DNA of 64,000 nt from an uncultured SAR86 cluster bacterium (GTDB taxonomy: Bacteria > Pseudomonadota > Gammaproteobacteria > Magnimaribacterales > TMED112), in the NCBI GenBank assembly GCA_902619265.1, contig CACNDL010000004.1:1-64000 (forward strand). The letters are read 5' to 3'. Shown piece by piece: positions 1 to 9,209 of the stretch; within the stretch, counting starts at the first letter, position 1; every line of letters begins with the position of its first letter. The notes beneath the pieces are model-generated. The model was not told where the DNA came from. It saw only the letters and a list, made by a program, of their open reading frames with translations, and ran no database searches. Position numbers and translations under genes: made by a program.

Positions 1-17
1 TGCAAGAATAATTCCCT

Positions 18-1088
18 TCATTTGTTAATCACTCCAATTCTTTTAAGAGGGTTTATTTCTAATAGTGGATCCCACCAATCTTCGTTTTCCAGGTACCATA
101 AAACTGTTCTTTCAAGGCCAGTTTCAAAATTATATTTTGGAGACCAGTTAAGTTGGTTTTTTAACTTAGAAGAGTCAATTGCATATCTCGCATCATGGCC
201 TGGTCGATCCTCAACAAATTTAATGAGATCTTTAAATTTTGAAATACTTCTTTTCTTATCAGGTATGAAGATTTCTAGTATTTCACAGATCTTATTTACA
301 AGCTCAATATTAGTGATTTCATTGTTTCCCCCAATAACATATGTTTCTCCTATAATCCCTTTATTCGATATCTCAATTAGGGCATTGGTATGATCTTCAA
401 CATATAACCAATCTCTAATTTGCATCCCATTACCATATATTGGAATCTCCTGATTTTTGATTGCTTTAAGTATCGTTAAGGGCACGAGTTTTTCTGGATA
501 CTGGTAGGGTCCATAGTTGTTAGAGCAATTTGTAGTAATCGTTGGAAGCCCATAAGTTCTATTCCATGCTCTCACAAGATGATCACTCGATGCTTTCGAT
601 GCGGAATATGGAGAGTTAGGCTCATATTTTGAGCATTCTGTAAAGAATTCATCTTTGTTTCTTAGATCACCATATACTTCATCTGTTGAAATATGAATAA
701 ATTTAAAATTATTTTTATGCTGCATACTACCGAGCCAATTATTCCTGGTAACTTCAAGAAGATTTAAAGTTCCCAAGACATTTGTTTCTATGAATATATT
801 TGGATTATCTATTGATCTATCTACGTGAGTTTCAGCTGCTAAGTTAAACACCATTTCAATTCTATTCTCCTCAAATATTTTTTCGATGCTGCTTCTATTG
901 CGCAAATCTGCTTTGATAAATTTGTATCTTTCTGAGGTTGCAATTTCATTGCATGATTGCTCATTCCCTGCATAAGAAAGATTGTCAAAGTTAATTACTT
1001 TATAAGAAGTATTATTTATAAGATCCCTTATTAATGCTGAACCTATAAAACCAGCACCACCAGTGACCAAAACACATTCATTTTTCAT
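18..1088 (-). CDS. rfbB: dTDP-glucose 4,6-dehydratase
   Basis: N-terminal VTGGAGFIGSALIR Rossmann motif, HISTDEVYGDL and YSASKASSDHLVRAW motifs typical of RmlB/RfbB. Confidence 0.9.
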   Translation of the reverse strand: MKNECVLVTGGAGFIGSALIRDLINNTSYKVINFDNLSYAGNEQSCNEIATSERYKFIKADLRNRSSIEKIFEENRIEMVFNLAAETHVDRSIDNPNIFIETNVLGTLNLLEVTRNNWLGSMQHKNNFKFIHISTDEVYGDLRNKDEFFTECSKYEPNSPYSASKASSDHLVRAWNRTYGLPTITTNCSNNYGPYQYPEKLVPLTILKAIKNQEIPIYGNGMQIRDWLYVEDHTNALIEISNKGIIGETYVIGGNNEITNIELVNKICEILEIFIPDKKRSISKFKDLIKFVEDRPGHDARYAIDSSKLKNQLNWSPKYNFETGLERTVLWYLENEDWWDPLLEINPLKRIGVINK

Positions 1089-2104
1089 ATATTTTCTTTA
1101 TACCATTCAATTGATCTTGCAAGACCTTCTTCAATTTTAAAATTAGGTTTATAGCCAATTTCTTTAACTGCTTTTGCAACTGATGCTTGGGAGTGCCTTA
1201 CATCACCCTCTCTAAAGCCTCTATAAATTGGTTGTTTCAAAACTTTAACACCTTGCAGCATTACCAATTTCTTTATGATTTTATAAAGCTCATTAAGTGT
1301 TGTTCGTCCACCCACCGATACATTAAATACTCTGCTTCTGTCACTATTTGCATTAACTGCACACATAATATTCATTTGTATAACATCTTCGATAAAACAA
1401 AAATCTCTACTTGTTTCTCCATCACCATTAATAAAAATTTCTCTGTCATTTAACATTGATGATATCCATAATGGAATTACAGCAGCATATGCACCACTTG
1501 GATCTTGTCTTTGGCCATAGACATTAAAATATCTAAGACCTGTCGAGCAGAAGCCATATGTATTCTGATAGACACTTGCATATTGCTCATTTACTAATTT
1601 TGTATTTGCATATGGAGATAATGGTTTTCCAATTTTTTCTTCATACTTCGGTAATGTTTCAAGATCACCATAAACAGAACTGCTTGAAGCATAAATAAAA
1701 TTTTTTACTTTATTAGATTTAGATGCATCAAGCATATTTAAGAAGCCTGAAACATTTACTTCATTTGAAGTATGAGGGTCATTTATTGAACGAGGAATAG
1801 AGCCAAGTGCTGCTTGATGCAGAACATAATCAGTTTTTTGTGTGATACTCAAGCAATCTTTAATATTTCTGATATCTCCCTCAACAAAAGTAAAATTACT
1901 ACAAAGTTCATCAGAGATAGATGACGTGATTTGCTCAAGATTTTTTCTCTTACCGGTTGAAAAATTATCTAAGCCTATTACTTTCTGATTTATAGTTAGT
2001 AGTTTTTCAACAATATTTGATCCAATAAATCCAGCAGCGCCTGTCACAGCCCAGACTTTAGGGTTATCTTTTAACTCATTGCATATTTCTTCATAATCTT
2101 TCAT
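1085..2104 (-). CDS. NAD-dependent epimerase, UDP-GlcNAc/UDP-GlcNAcA 4-epimerase-like (WbpP/TviC family)
   Basis: TGAAGFIGSNIVEKLL, ALGSIPRSINDPHTSNEVNVSGFLNML, YANTKLVNEQYA motifs; adjacent to nucleotide-sugar dehydrogenase. Confidence 0.85.
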   Translation of the reverse strand: MKDYEEICNELKDNPKVWAVTGAAGFIGSNIVEKLLTINQKVIGLDNFSTGKRKNLEQITSSISDELCSNFTFVEGDIRNIKDCLSITQKTDYVLHQAALGSIPRSINDPHTSNEVNVSGFLNMLDASKSNKVKNFIYASSSSVYGDLETLPKYEEKIGKPLSPYANTKLVNEQYASVYQNTYGFCSTGLRYFNVYGQRQDPSGAYAAVIPLWISSMLNDREIFINGDGETSRDFCFIEDVIQMNIMCAVNANSDRSRVFNVSVGGRTTLNELYKIIKKLVMLQGVKVLKQPIYRGFREGDVRHSQASVAKAVKEIGYKPNFKIEEGLARSIEWYKENI

Positions 2105-2105
2105 T

Positions 2106-3380
2106 TTATAACCTCATATCAACTTGATCAGAATTTAAAATGTTTTTTAGATCAAAGATTATATGATTTGATTTACATATTTTTTTAGCATCTTCGATAG
2201 ACATTTTTGTGAAATTATCGTGAGGCACAGCAAAAATGAGACCGTCGTAAGTTTCTTCTCCAAGATCTTGAATTAAATCTATACCATATAAATCTTTTGC
2301 TTCCGATATTGAGCAGATTGGATCACTTACTTTTACATCTAAACCTTTTAATTTCAAGCTAGATACTATATCTATGATTTTTGTATTTCTTAAGTCAGGA
2401 CAATTTTCTTTAAAGGTTAATCCCATGACTAAAACTTTTGCTTTTGATACATTAATATTTTTTTTATCCAATGCTTCAATAAATTTTTCTGCAACATATT
2501 CGCTCATTCCATCGTTTATCTTTCTTCCGGCTAGAATTATTTCCGGATTGTATCCTACCTGCTGAGCTTTATGAGTAAGATAATATGGGTCTACTCCAAT
2601 GCAATGGCCACCAACTAAGCCTGGTTTAAATGGTATAAAGTTCCATTTAGTTTCTGCAGCTCTGAGCACTTCACTAGTGTCTATGTCTAGAATATTAAAA
2701 ATTTTGGACAGCTCATTTATTAAAGCTATATTTACATCTCTTTGAGTGTTTTCAATTACTTTAGCTGCCTCTGCAACTTTGATACTTGAAGCTTTGTATG
2801 TGCCTGCAGTTATTATTGAGCCATAAAGATCATCGATAAATAAAGCAGCTTTCTTGCTTGAGCCAGAAGTAATTTTCAGTATTTTTGTAATTGTATGAAC
2901 TTTATCACCCGGGTTAATCCTTTCTGGCGAATATCCAACAAAAAAATCGTCATTTAATTTTAATTTTGAAATTTCTTCTAGTAATGGGACACATACTTCT
3001 TCTGTCGTTCCAGGATAAACTGTTGACTCATAAATTATGAAGCTACCGTTCTTTACATACTTAGAAACAGTTTTTGTAGCCTCAACAATTGGTGAAAGAT
3101 TTGGCTCTTTATCATCATTTATAGGTGTCGGAACAGTTACGATAAATACATTACAGTGAGATAAGTCACTTTCATTGTATGAAAAATTCATTGATGATTT
3201 TTTTAATTCATCATTTTCGACTTCATTAGTATTATCTTTCCCTGAAATGAGTTGCTTTATTCTTTTTGAATTTACATCAAATCCTATGACTTCATACTTT
3301 TTTGAAAATTCAATAGCGAGAGGAAGCCCCACATAACCAAGACCAATAACACCTATTTTAATTTTTTCTTTAGGTATCAT
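2106..3380 (-). CDS. nucleotide-sugar dehydrogenase (UDP-N-acetyl-hexosamine 6-dehydrogenase, WbpO/TviB-like)
   Basis: [44 protein letters not shown] catalytic Cys motif; C-terminal UDP-binding domain [15 protein letters not shown]. Confidence 0.9.
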   Translation of the reverse strand: MIPKEKIKIGVIGLGYVGLPLAIEFSKKYEVIGFDVNSKRIKQLISGKDNTNEVENDELKKSSMNFSYNESDLSHCNVFIVTVPTPINDDKEPNLSPIVEATKTVSKYVKNGSFIIYESTVYPGTTEEVCVPLLEEISKLKLNDDFFVGYSPERINPGDKVHTITKILKITSGSSKKAALFIDDLYGSIITAGTYKASSIKVAEAAKVIENTQRDVNIALINELSKIFNILDIDTSEVLRAAETKWNFIPFKPGLVGGHCIGVDPYYLTHKAQQVGYNPEIILAGRKINDGMSEYVAEKFIEALDKKNINVSKAKVLVMGLTFKENCPDLRNTKIIDIVSSLKLKGLDVKVSDPICSISEAKDLYGIDLIQDLGEETYDGLIFAVPHDNFTKMSIEDAKKICKSNHIIFDLKNILNSDQVDMRL

Positions 3381-3693
3381 GCTTGTTTTGGTCTCCTAAG
3401 ATTTTGTTAATTTTTTGATATTCCTTATATTTAATAGTCAAAAAATTTCTAGCAAGTTTAGCTTTTTCGGATATTCCTTTTGGGGTAAGCACATATAAGT
3501 AACCAAACTTGTTATCAGAATTAATAAAGTTTTTAGTTTTTACTAGGCCCTTATCTATCAGTTTGTTTAAAGCATAATTTACTGCTCCCAAGCTAATATT
3601 AGCTTTTTTTGCAAGATTTCTCTGAGATATGCTTGGATTCCTTTCAATCTCATCAAGAATATATAAATGTTCTTCTTTATCTTTCTTACTCAT
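3370..3693 (-). CDS. MarR-family EPS-associated transcriptional regulator
   Basis: 107 aa winged helix ([35 protein letters not shown]), overlaps start of sugar dehydrogenase gene. Confidence 0.8.
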   Translation of the reverse strand: MSKKDKEEHLYILDEIERNPSISQRNLAKKANISLGAVNYALNKLIDKGLVKTKNFINSDNKFGYLYVLTPKGISEKAKLARNFLTIKYKEYQKINKILGDQNKHDT

Positions 3694-3718
3694 AATAAAT
3701 CTGTTTTCAGCATTATGC

Positions 3719-3733
3719 GTTCAATGGTTGAAC
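3719..3733. promoter_or_regulatory. putative operator: perfect inverted repeat GTTCAA-TGG-TTGAAC upstream of the MarR-type regulator
   Basis: 15-bp palindrome 25 bp upstream of the regulator ATG. Confidence 0.45.
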
Positions 3734-3780
3734 AGTGTACAGTTTTTAGACAAAAAAGTGAATAAATAAGTTTAGATTAA

Positions 3781-3867
3781 TGGTGCCCAGGGCCGGACTT
3801 GAACCGGCACGAAGTTTCCTTCGAGGGATTTTAAGTCCCTTGTGTCTACCAATTTCACCACCTGGGC
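3781..3867 (-). tRNA. tRNA-Leu (anticodon TAA), CCA encoded
   Basis: acceptor arm GCCCAGG/CCTGGGC, anticodon arm AGGGA-CTTAAAA-TCCCT, long variable arm, T-arm GGTTCAAGTCC, encoded 3' CCA. Confidence 0.93.
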
Positions 3868-3877
3868 GTAACAAGCA

Positions 3878-4741
3878 TCAAATTTTATCATCGAACGAAA
3901 CATTTTGCTCAGATTCGCGTTCATCAAGGCCTTTATATCTAGACCTAATTCTATTATTTTTTTTGATTACAGATTTTAAAACTGAAAGATCGATATTTAA
4001 ACTTTCTCCAAGTTTAGCTAATGCCAAGCTATCTTTTGGGAAACATGCTCCTCCGAAACCTTTTTTTCCATCATGGCCAGGAACATTCATGTGGCTAATA
4101 CCCAACCTGTTATCACTAGATATAATTTTTATTATTGACTCCCAAGAATCGTTTACATTAAGCTTTTGATAAACCTCATAAAGCTCATTAAAAAATATTA
4201 CTTTTGAAGCTAAAAAAGTATTTATTGCATATTTAATCAATGAGGCAGTTTCTGTATCAGTAAATATATGATCTTTTGTGACGCAACGCGAATGATCATA
4301 GTATGCTTGAGAGACCACTTTTGATATATTTTTTTTACCCCCAAATATCAAAAATTTAGAATTGATAAAATCTTCATTAGCATGCTTTTCCCTGAGAAAT
4401 TCGGGATTATAGATAAGGTTTTGATCTAATTTTTTTAATTCATTTAGTATTGATGGTAATACAGTACTCTTTACAACTTTGATGCTTGATGAGCATTTGC
4501 AGACTAATTCTTTTACAACACTTTTTAAAATCGATGCATCTTGATCACCATCATTGCCCATTGGAGTTGGAACACATATGAAAATTATATCTGGCATAAA
4601 TTTACTGAGGTCCGAGATAGTAGTGTTTAACTTTGGATCAACTATGAATCTTTCAACATTTTTATGAAAGCCCCAGTCAGTAGCCTTACCAACGAAACCA
4701 TGTCCAACAATGCCTAATTTTAGTTGTTTATTTTCTTTCAT
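3878..4741 (-). CDS. short UDP-glucose/GDP-mannose dehydrogenase-family protein (no C-terminal UDP-binding domain)
   Basis: LGIVGHGFVGKATDWGF Rossmann motif, FICVPTPMG, GKKGFGGACFPKDSLALAKL catalytic Cys; ends at 287 aa. Confidence 0.75.
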   Translation of the reverse strand: MKENKQLKLGIVGHGFVGKATDWGFHKNVERFIVDPKLNTTISDLSKFMPDIIFICVPTPMGNDGDQDASILKSVVKELVCKCSSSIKVVKSTVLPSILNELKKLDQNLIYNPEFLREKHANEDFINSKFLIFGGKKNISKVVSQAYYDHSRCVTKDHIFTDTETASLIKYAINTFLASKVIFFNELYEVYQKLNVNDSWESIIKIISSDNRLGISHMNVPGHDGKKGFGGACFPKDSLALAKLGESLNIDLSVLKSVIKKNNRIRSRYKGLDERESEQNVSFDDKI

Positions 4742-5675
4742 ATTTTTTACACCATTCCAAGAATTTTTTCATACCAATATCAATGGATGTTTCTGGCTTA
4801 TATCCTAATATTTTTTTTGCTTTAGTAATATCTGCGTGAGTATATTTTGACTCATTATTTGTATGTGCATGGATAACAGCAGCTTTCAAAGATAATTGCT
4901 TTTCAATTTCCTTAAGGAGATCAACTACCATAACTGGAGAATCATTACCAAGATTAAATATTTCATTTTTAAATTTAGTTTTTTCTTCAGTTATCAATTT
5001 AAAGCTACTTATAACTCCAGAAATAATATCGTCTATGTATGTCATATCTCGAGCCATTGTTCCATAATTATTCAGTATTATTTTTTCATTATTCATTAAT
5101 GATCTTGCGAAGGAATAATATGCCATATCAGGTCTGCCAAAAGGACCATAAACAGAAAAAAACCTCAACCCTATGATTGAAATATCCTCTTTATAAGCTA
5201 AATATGATGCATATTTTTCATTTTCTAATTTTGACTTTCCATATAAGCTCTTAGGTCGAAGTAGAGTATGACTTTCTTTGAACTTTTCTTCTCCATCATC
5301 TGAATAAACAGAGCTACTTGAAGCATAAATAATTTTTTTGATGTTTCTTTCAATGCAAAAATTGCAAAATTTTATAAAACCCTCTTCATTTGTTTCTCTA
5401 TAAAGATACTCTTTAGATTTATCAACCCTCACTCCAGGTTGAGCGGCTAGATTAATAGCTAAATCAAATTTAACATTTGGCAGCTTAATATTTCGAATGT
5501 TTTGCTCAAAAAAGAAATAATTATCCTTAACTGTCTTTTGATATCTTTCCTTTTTTAATGAGATGTCATAATTATTAGAATAACTATCAATTCCATATAC
5601 TTCATGGTTTTTTAATAATTTGTTAATAAGGTGAAAGCCAATGAAACCTGACGCTCCTGTAATAAGAATTCTCAT
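4728..5675 (-). CDS. NAD-dependent epimerase/dehydratase (UDP-glucuronate 4-epimerase-like)
   Basis: ILITGASGFIGFHLINKLL, YASSSSVYSDDGE, LYGKSKLENEKYA, LRFFSVYGPFGRPDMAYYSFARSL. Confidence 0.85.
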   Translation of the reverse strand: MRILITGASGFIGFHLINKLLKNHEVYGIDSYSNNYDISLKKERYQKTVKDNYFFFEQNIRNIKLPNVKFDLAINLAAQPGVRVDKSKEYLYRETNEEGFIKFCNFCIERNIKKIIYASSSSVYSDDGEEKFKESHTLLRPKSLYGKSKLENEKYASYLAYKEDISIIGLRFFSVYGPFGRPDMAYYSFARSLMNNEKIILNNYGTMARDMTYIDDIISGVISSFKLITEEKTKFKNEIFNLGNDSPVMVVDLLKEIEKQLSLKAAVIHAHTNNESKYTHADITKAKKILGYKPETSIDIGMKKFLEWCKKYERK

Positions 5676-5748
5676 AACTATAAAATTAAATTAAATTTAC
5701 ATTAAGTAAACAACTGATTTCAAAGTTTACTTTTCATGTCAATTTATT

Positions 5749-5782
5749 TTGAAATACTTATTATTAAATCAATGTATATAAT
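5749..5782 (+). promoter_or_regulatory. possible sigma70-type promoter ahead of the flippase gene (perfect TATAAT at 5777-5782)
   Basis: TATAAT -10 in the 207-bp divergent intergenic region; the -35 candidate TTGAAA at 5749-5754 has a long spacer, so weak. Confidence 0.3.
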
Positions 5783-5882
5783 GAACACAGGATATTTTAA
5801 ATTTTACTTTTTAGATTAATGAGCTTTAGGAAATTATGTCATACAAATTTTTAATAGCTGTTGAAAATTTTCGTAGAGAATA

Positions 5883-7367
5883 ATGAGTGGATTTAAGAAT
5901 CTTATTGGGGGAACATTTATTTTGGGATCCTCAAGATTTATTGAATTTTTTTTTAGCCTTTTAAGAACAAAGGTAAGTGCAGTTTTCTTGGGATTAACTG
6001 GAATAGGAATTTTAAACCAAACTAACTTCCTCTCAAATAAATTAGGTGCTCTCACATTATTAAGCATGAATGAGGGCCTTGTTAAACAGATAGCTGAAAA
6101 CTCTTCATCAAAGAAGACAGTTAACCTAATTCATTCCTCTTTAAAGATTTATATCAAATTAAGTATTCTATTTATGGCAATAGCAACCTTGATCCTTAGT
6201 CTTTTTGCAGAGGGTATAACAATGTATGTTTTTGGAGACAATAAGTATGGTTATGCTTTTTGGGTATGTTTGCTATCTTTGCCAATTCTTATATTTAATA
6301 GCATTCCCTATTCCATATTACTCGCTTTTCAAAACGTAAAGCTTATCGCAAAACTTAGGATAATATCCTCAATTACAACATTGCTTTTGAGCATATCTCT
6401 AATATATTTTTTCGGTCTTAAAGGAGCAGTATTTTCAATTCTTCTGTCTCACGCTTTTAATCTAATTATTCATTATTATTTTGCAAGAAAAGCTTACTTC
6501 TCAGAAATTAATATTACTTCAGGCACAATTCTGCACGCAAAAAATGACTCTAAATTACAAAAGGAACTCATAACATTCTCAGGGTTTGGTTTAACTATAG
6601 GGACTTATGTAATTTTGAGTGAACTTGTATGCAGAGCTATAGTTATTAACCAGTTAGGTATTGATACTTTTGGTTTATATAGTCCTGCAATTCTTTTTGG
6701 CACTTTTCTAACTGGGTTCATGGCGCCTGCTTTAACAACTTATCTTTATTCAAGCCTTTGCAAAGCAGATGGAAATAATGAAATCACTGAACTTTTGAAT
6801 GATGGGCTAAGAGTTGGGACATTTGTCTTAGTTGTTTTTTTCACTATTTCTGCTTCTTTCAGCGAACAACTTATATATTTAGTTTTTTCAAAAGATTTTA
6901 TACCTGCAGCGAAATATGTTCCTTATCATGTGTTAGGTGTATCTTTTTATATATGGTTTGCAATTCTTGCAAAATCTCTCCCAGCAACTGGAAAAGTCAA
7001 GGATCATGGTTTTTTTAGGTTTTTTTACTTAACTTTAGATATATTAATAACTTATTTTCTTGTTTTAGAATTTGGTCTATGGGGATGGACAGCTAAATAT
7101 ATATTTAGCCCTTTGCTATTCTTTTTTATATATTTTCTTTACTGTAAATTTAATTTTAATCTCAGAATCAAAAGAGAGAACCTTTTATTGATGAGTTATT
7201 TCTTATTAACGGTTTCTGCAGTAATCGCAATAAATAAATTTATGGCCGATATGTTAATTTTAAAAATGTTATCAGTATTAATTATTTTAGTTATATTGAT
7301 TGTATTTCTTTCTAGAGAAGAGAGGGTATTTATTAATAATTCTATTAAAAGGAGAATAGTGCAATAA
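5883..7367 (+). CDS. polysaccharide/O-antigen flippase (Wzx/MATE-like, PST family)
   Basis: 494 aa, many predicted TM segments, N-terminal FKNLIGGTFILGSSRFIEFFFSLLRTKVSAVFLGLTGIGILNQ typical of Wzx. Confidence 0.8.
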   Translation: MSGFKNLIGGTFILGSSRFIEFFFSLLRTKVSAVFLGLTGIGILNQTNFLSNKLGALTLLSMNEGLVKQIAENSSSKKTVNLIHSSLKIYIKLSILFMAIATLILSLFAEGITMYVFGDNKYGYAFWVCLLSLPILIFNSIPYSILLAFQNVKLIAKLRIISSITTLLLSISLIYFFGLKGAVFSILLSHAFNLIIHYYFARKAYFSEINITSGTILHAKNDSKLQKELITFSGFGLTIGTYVILSELVCRAIVINQLGIDTFGLYSPAILFGTFLTGFMAPALTTYLYSSLCKADGNNEITELLNDGLRVGTFVLVVFFTISASFSEQLIYLVFSKDFIPAAKYVPYHVLGVSFYIWFAILAKSLPATGKVKDHGFFRFFYLTLDILITYFLVLEFGLWGWTAKYIFSPLLFFFIYFLYCKFNFNLRIKRENLLLMSYFLLTVSAVIAINKFMADMLILKMLSVLIILVILIVFLSREERVFINNSIKRRIVQ

Positions 7368-7392
7368 TCAATAACTTATTTTCAAAATAATC

Positions 7393-8214
7393 ATGATCTA
7401 CAAAAAATTTAAAGATAAATATTTCCAACTATTCGTTAAAGGTGCTCTAAATGGTGTTTTTGAAAATGATCTAGATCTCATTAAAAAGTCTGTTAATAAG
7501 CATTTAGTTATCGTTTGTTCTCCTAAGTCTGGGAGTACCTGGTTAACTCGATCGCTACAGGAAATAACAAGTTTTAAAAGACTTGATCTTATCGCAAGCT
7601 TTGAGCGCAGGGAACAAGAAATTGATTTTTATCATTTGTTGCAACAAAAACCATCTGGAGAAATATTATCACCTCATATTCATCTCAAATATAGTGAATT
7701 TTCGGAAAATTTATTCATGTCTATTGGCTCAAAGATTATCTTACAAGTACGAGATATTTTTGATTCTGTAATAAGCCTTGTTGATCATGTTGATAAAGAA
7801 GGTGTTAAATTTCCAAGCGCATTTATTGATCATGAGTCATGGATTAGTTTTTCAAGATTTGAAAAAATTGAGTTCATAATTGATATGGCAATTCCTTGGT
7901 ATATATCCTTTTATGCTGGATGGTATAATTCAAAAATTTTTCAATCGGGAGGAGTTTATCTAATCACATATGAAGAATTGTTAAAAAGTACTGCAGAAGA
8001 AATAAAGAATATCCTTGATTGGGCAGACATAAAAAAGGATAAAAGTGAAATTATTCTAGCCCTTAAGAACACTTCAAAAATAAATACTAGAAAAAATGTT
8101 GGCCGAGCAGGTCGTGGATCGGAAATACCAGTACCACTGAAAAAAAAGATAATTAAAATGGCTGCTTATCATCCAAATGTTGACTTTGGGCCCTTAGGAA
8201 TTGGTTTAGATTAG
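7393..8214 (+). CDS. PAPS-dependent sulfotransferase
   Basis: 5'-PSB motif LVIVCSPKSGSTWLTRSLQEI; ILQVRDIFDSVISLVDH (3'-PB-like); YEELLKS. Confidence 0.85.
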   Translation: MIYKKFKDKYFQLFVKGALNGVFENDLDLIKKSVNKHLVIVCSPKSGSTWLTRSLQEITSFKRLDLIASFERREQEIDFYHLLQQKPSGEILSPHIHLKYSEFSENLFMSIGSKIILQVRDIFDSVISLVDHVDKEGVKFPSAFIDHESWISFSRFEKIEFIIDMAIPWYISFYAGWYNSKIFQSGGVYLITYEELLKSTAEEIKNILDWADIKKDKSEIILALKNTSKINTRKNVGRAGRGSEIPVPLKKKIIKMAAYHPNVDFGPLGIGLD

Positions 8215-8982
8215 ATCATCCGATTGGGATCTAAGACCCCTTGCTAAAAAGTTTGGATTAAGAAGATTAGATTTATTATATTTTAGGTTTTGTTTTTTTA
8301 CAGATATAAGCTCACCGCCGGCTTCTTGTAAAATTAAATCAGCTGCAGCGGTATCCCATTCCATCGTTGGCCCATATCTAGGATAAAAATCTGCAATGCC
8401 TTCGGCAACCTTACATATTTTCAATGAGCTACCATACTGCAACACATTAATATCATATCTTTTTGAAAGCTTAACAATAAAAGCTTCAGTTTCTTTATTT
8501 AAATGAGATTTACTAGCTACAATGTTTATTTTTTCTTCAATTGATTGATTTGAATGTATCTGTACTCCATTTTTATATGCTCCCTTATCCTTTTCAGCGT
8601 AAAATAATTCATTTCTTCCAGGTACATATACAATTGAAAAAATCGGATATTCATCAAAGCATAGTGCTACATTTAACGTGTAATCGTTACTTTTATTTAG
8701 GAATTCTTTCGTCCCATCAATAGGATCAACTAGCCAAAACCAGTTCCAGCTTTCTCTTTCAATGTAATCAATATTCTTATTCTCTTCAGAGATTATATTT
8801 TGGTAATCTGTTTTCTTTATGAATTCATTTAAACTTTTATTTACTAAATTATCTGCTTCTGTAAGTGGTGATCCATCTTCTTTTAGTTCATATCTAATCT
8901 TTCGTTTTTTTATATTCTCAGCCTCTTTGCCAAGATCTTTCAAAAGACTAAATAAATAATTTTTTTCTTTTGTACTAATCAT
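8206..8982 (-). CDS. cysQ: 3'(2'),5'-bisphosphate nucleotidase (PAP phosphatase)
   Basis: inositol-monophosphatase fold motifs SEE, WLVDPIDGTKEFLNKSNDYTLNVAL and EWDTAAADLILQEAGG. Confidence 0.9.
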   Translation of the reverse strand: MISTKEKNYLFSLLKDLGKEAENIKKRKIRYELKEDGSPLTEADNLVNKSLNEFIKKTDYQNIISEENKNIDYIERESWNWFWLVDPIDGTKEFLNKSNDYTLNVALCFDEYPIFSIVYVPGRNELFYAEKDKGAYKNGVQIHSNQSIEEKINIVASKSHLNKETEAFIVKLSKRYDINVLQYGSSLKICKVAEGIADFYPRYGPTMEWDTAAADLILQEAGGELISVKKQNLKYNKSNLLNPNFLARGLRSQSDDLI

Positions 8983-9209
8983 CAGCTACGACCTATTTTT
9001 ATGTAACGGAACCATATTCTTTCGTGAATGTAATATAAAACCATTTTTGTAAGAATTTCGAAAGTTGCGATTCCTGCTGCCCAATCGACTTTCCCTGTTA
9101 TTAACAGAGAAATAATGAAAGTATCAGTGGTAGCTATTACACGCCAGGAAATAGTTTTATAGAGATGTCTTAATTTAAGGTTGTTTTCTTTTTCAGAGTT
9201 TGCCTTCAT
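8982..9209 (-). CDS. DUF2061-like small membrane protein
   Basis: 75 aa, RHLYKTISWRVIATTDTFIISLLITGKVDWAAGIATFEILTKMVLYYIHERIW; two hydrophobic segments. Confidence 0.75.
   Translation of the reverse strand: MKANSEKENNLKLRHLYKTISWRVIATTDTFIISLLITGKVDWAAGIATFEILTKMVLYYIHERIWFRYIKIGRS

Noticed and set aside
22-393. 123-aa plus-strand ORF antisense to rfbB
   Set aside because: Shadow ORF of a convincing coding sequence, no recognisable motif.
3780-4169. 129-aa plus-strand ORF MVPRAGLEPARSFLRGILSPLCLPISPPG...
   Set aside because: Its start is the reverse complement of tRNA-Leu and the rest is antisense to the UGDH-like gene; a well-known spurious ORF over tRNA.
5834-6067. 77-aa minus-strand ORF overlapping the flippase start
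   Set aside because: Antisense to the N-terminus of the flippase; no motif.
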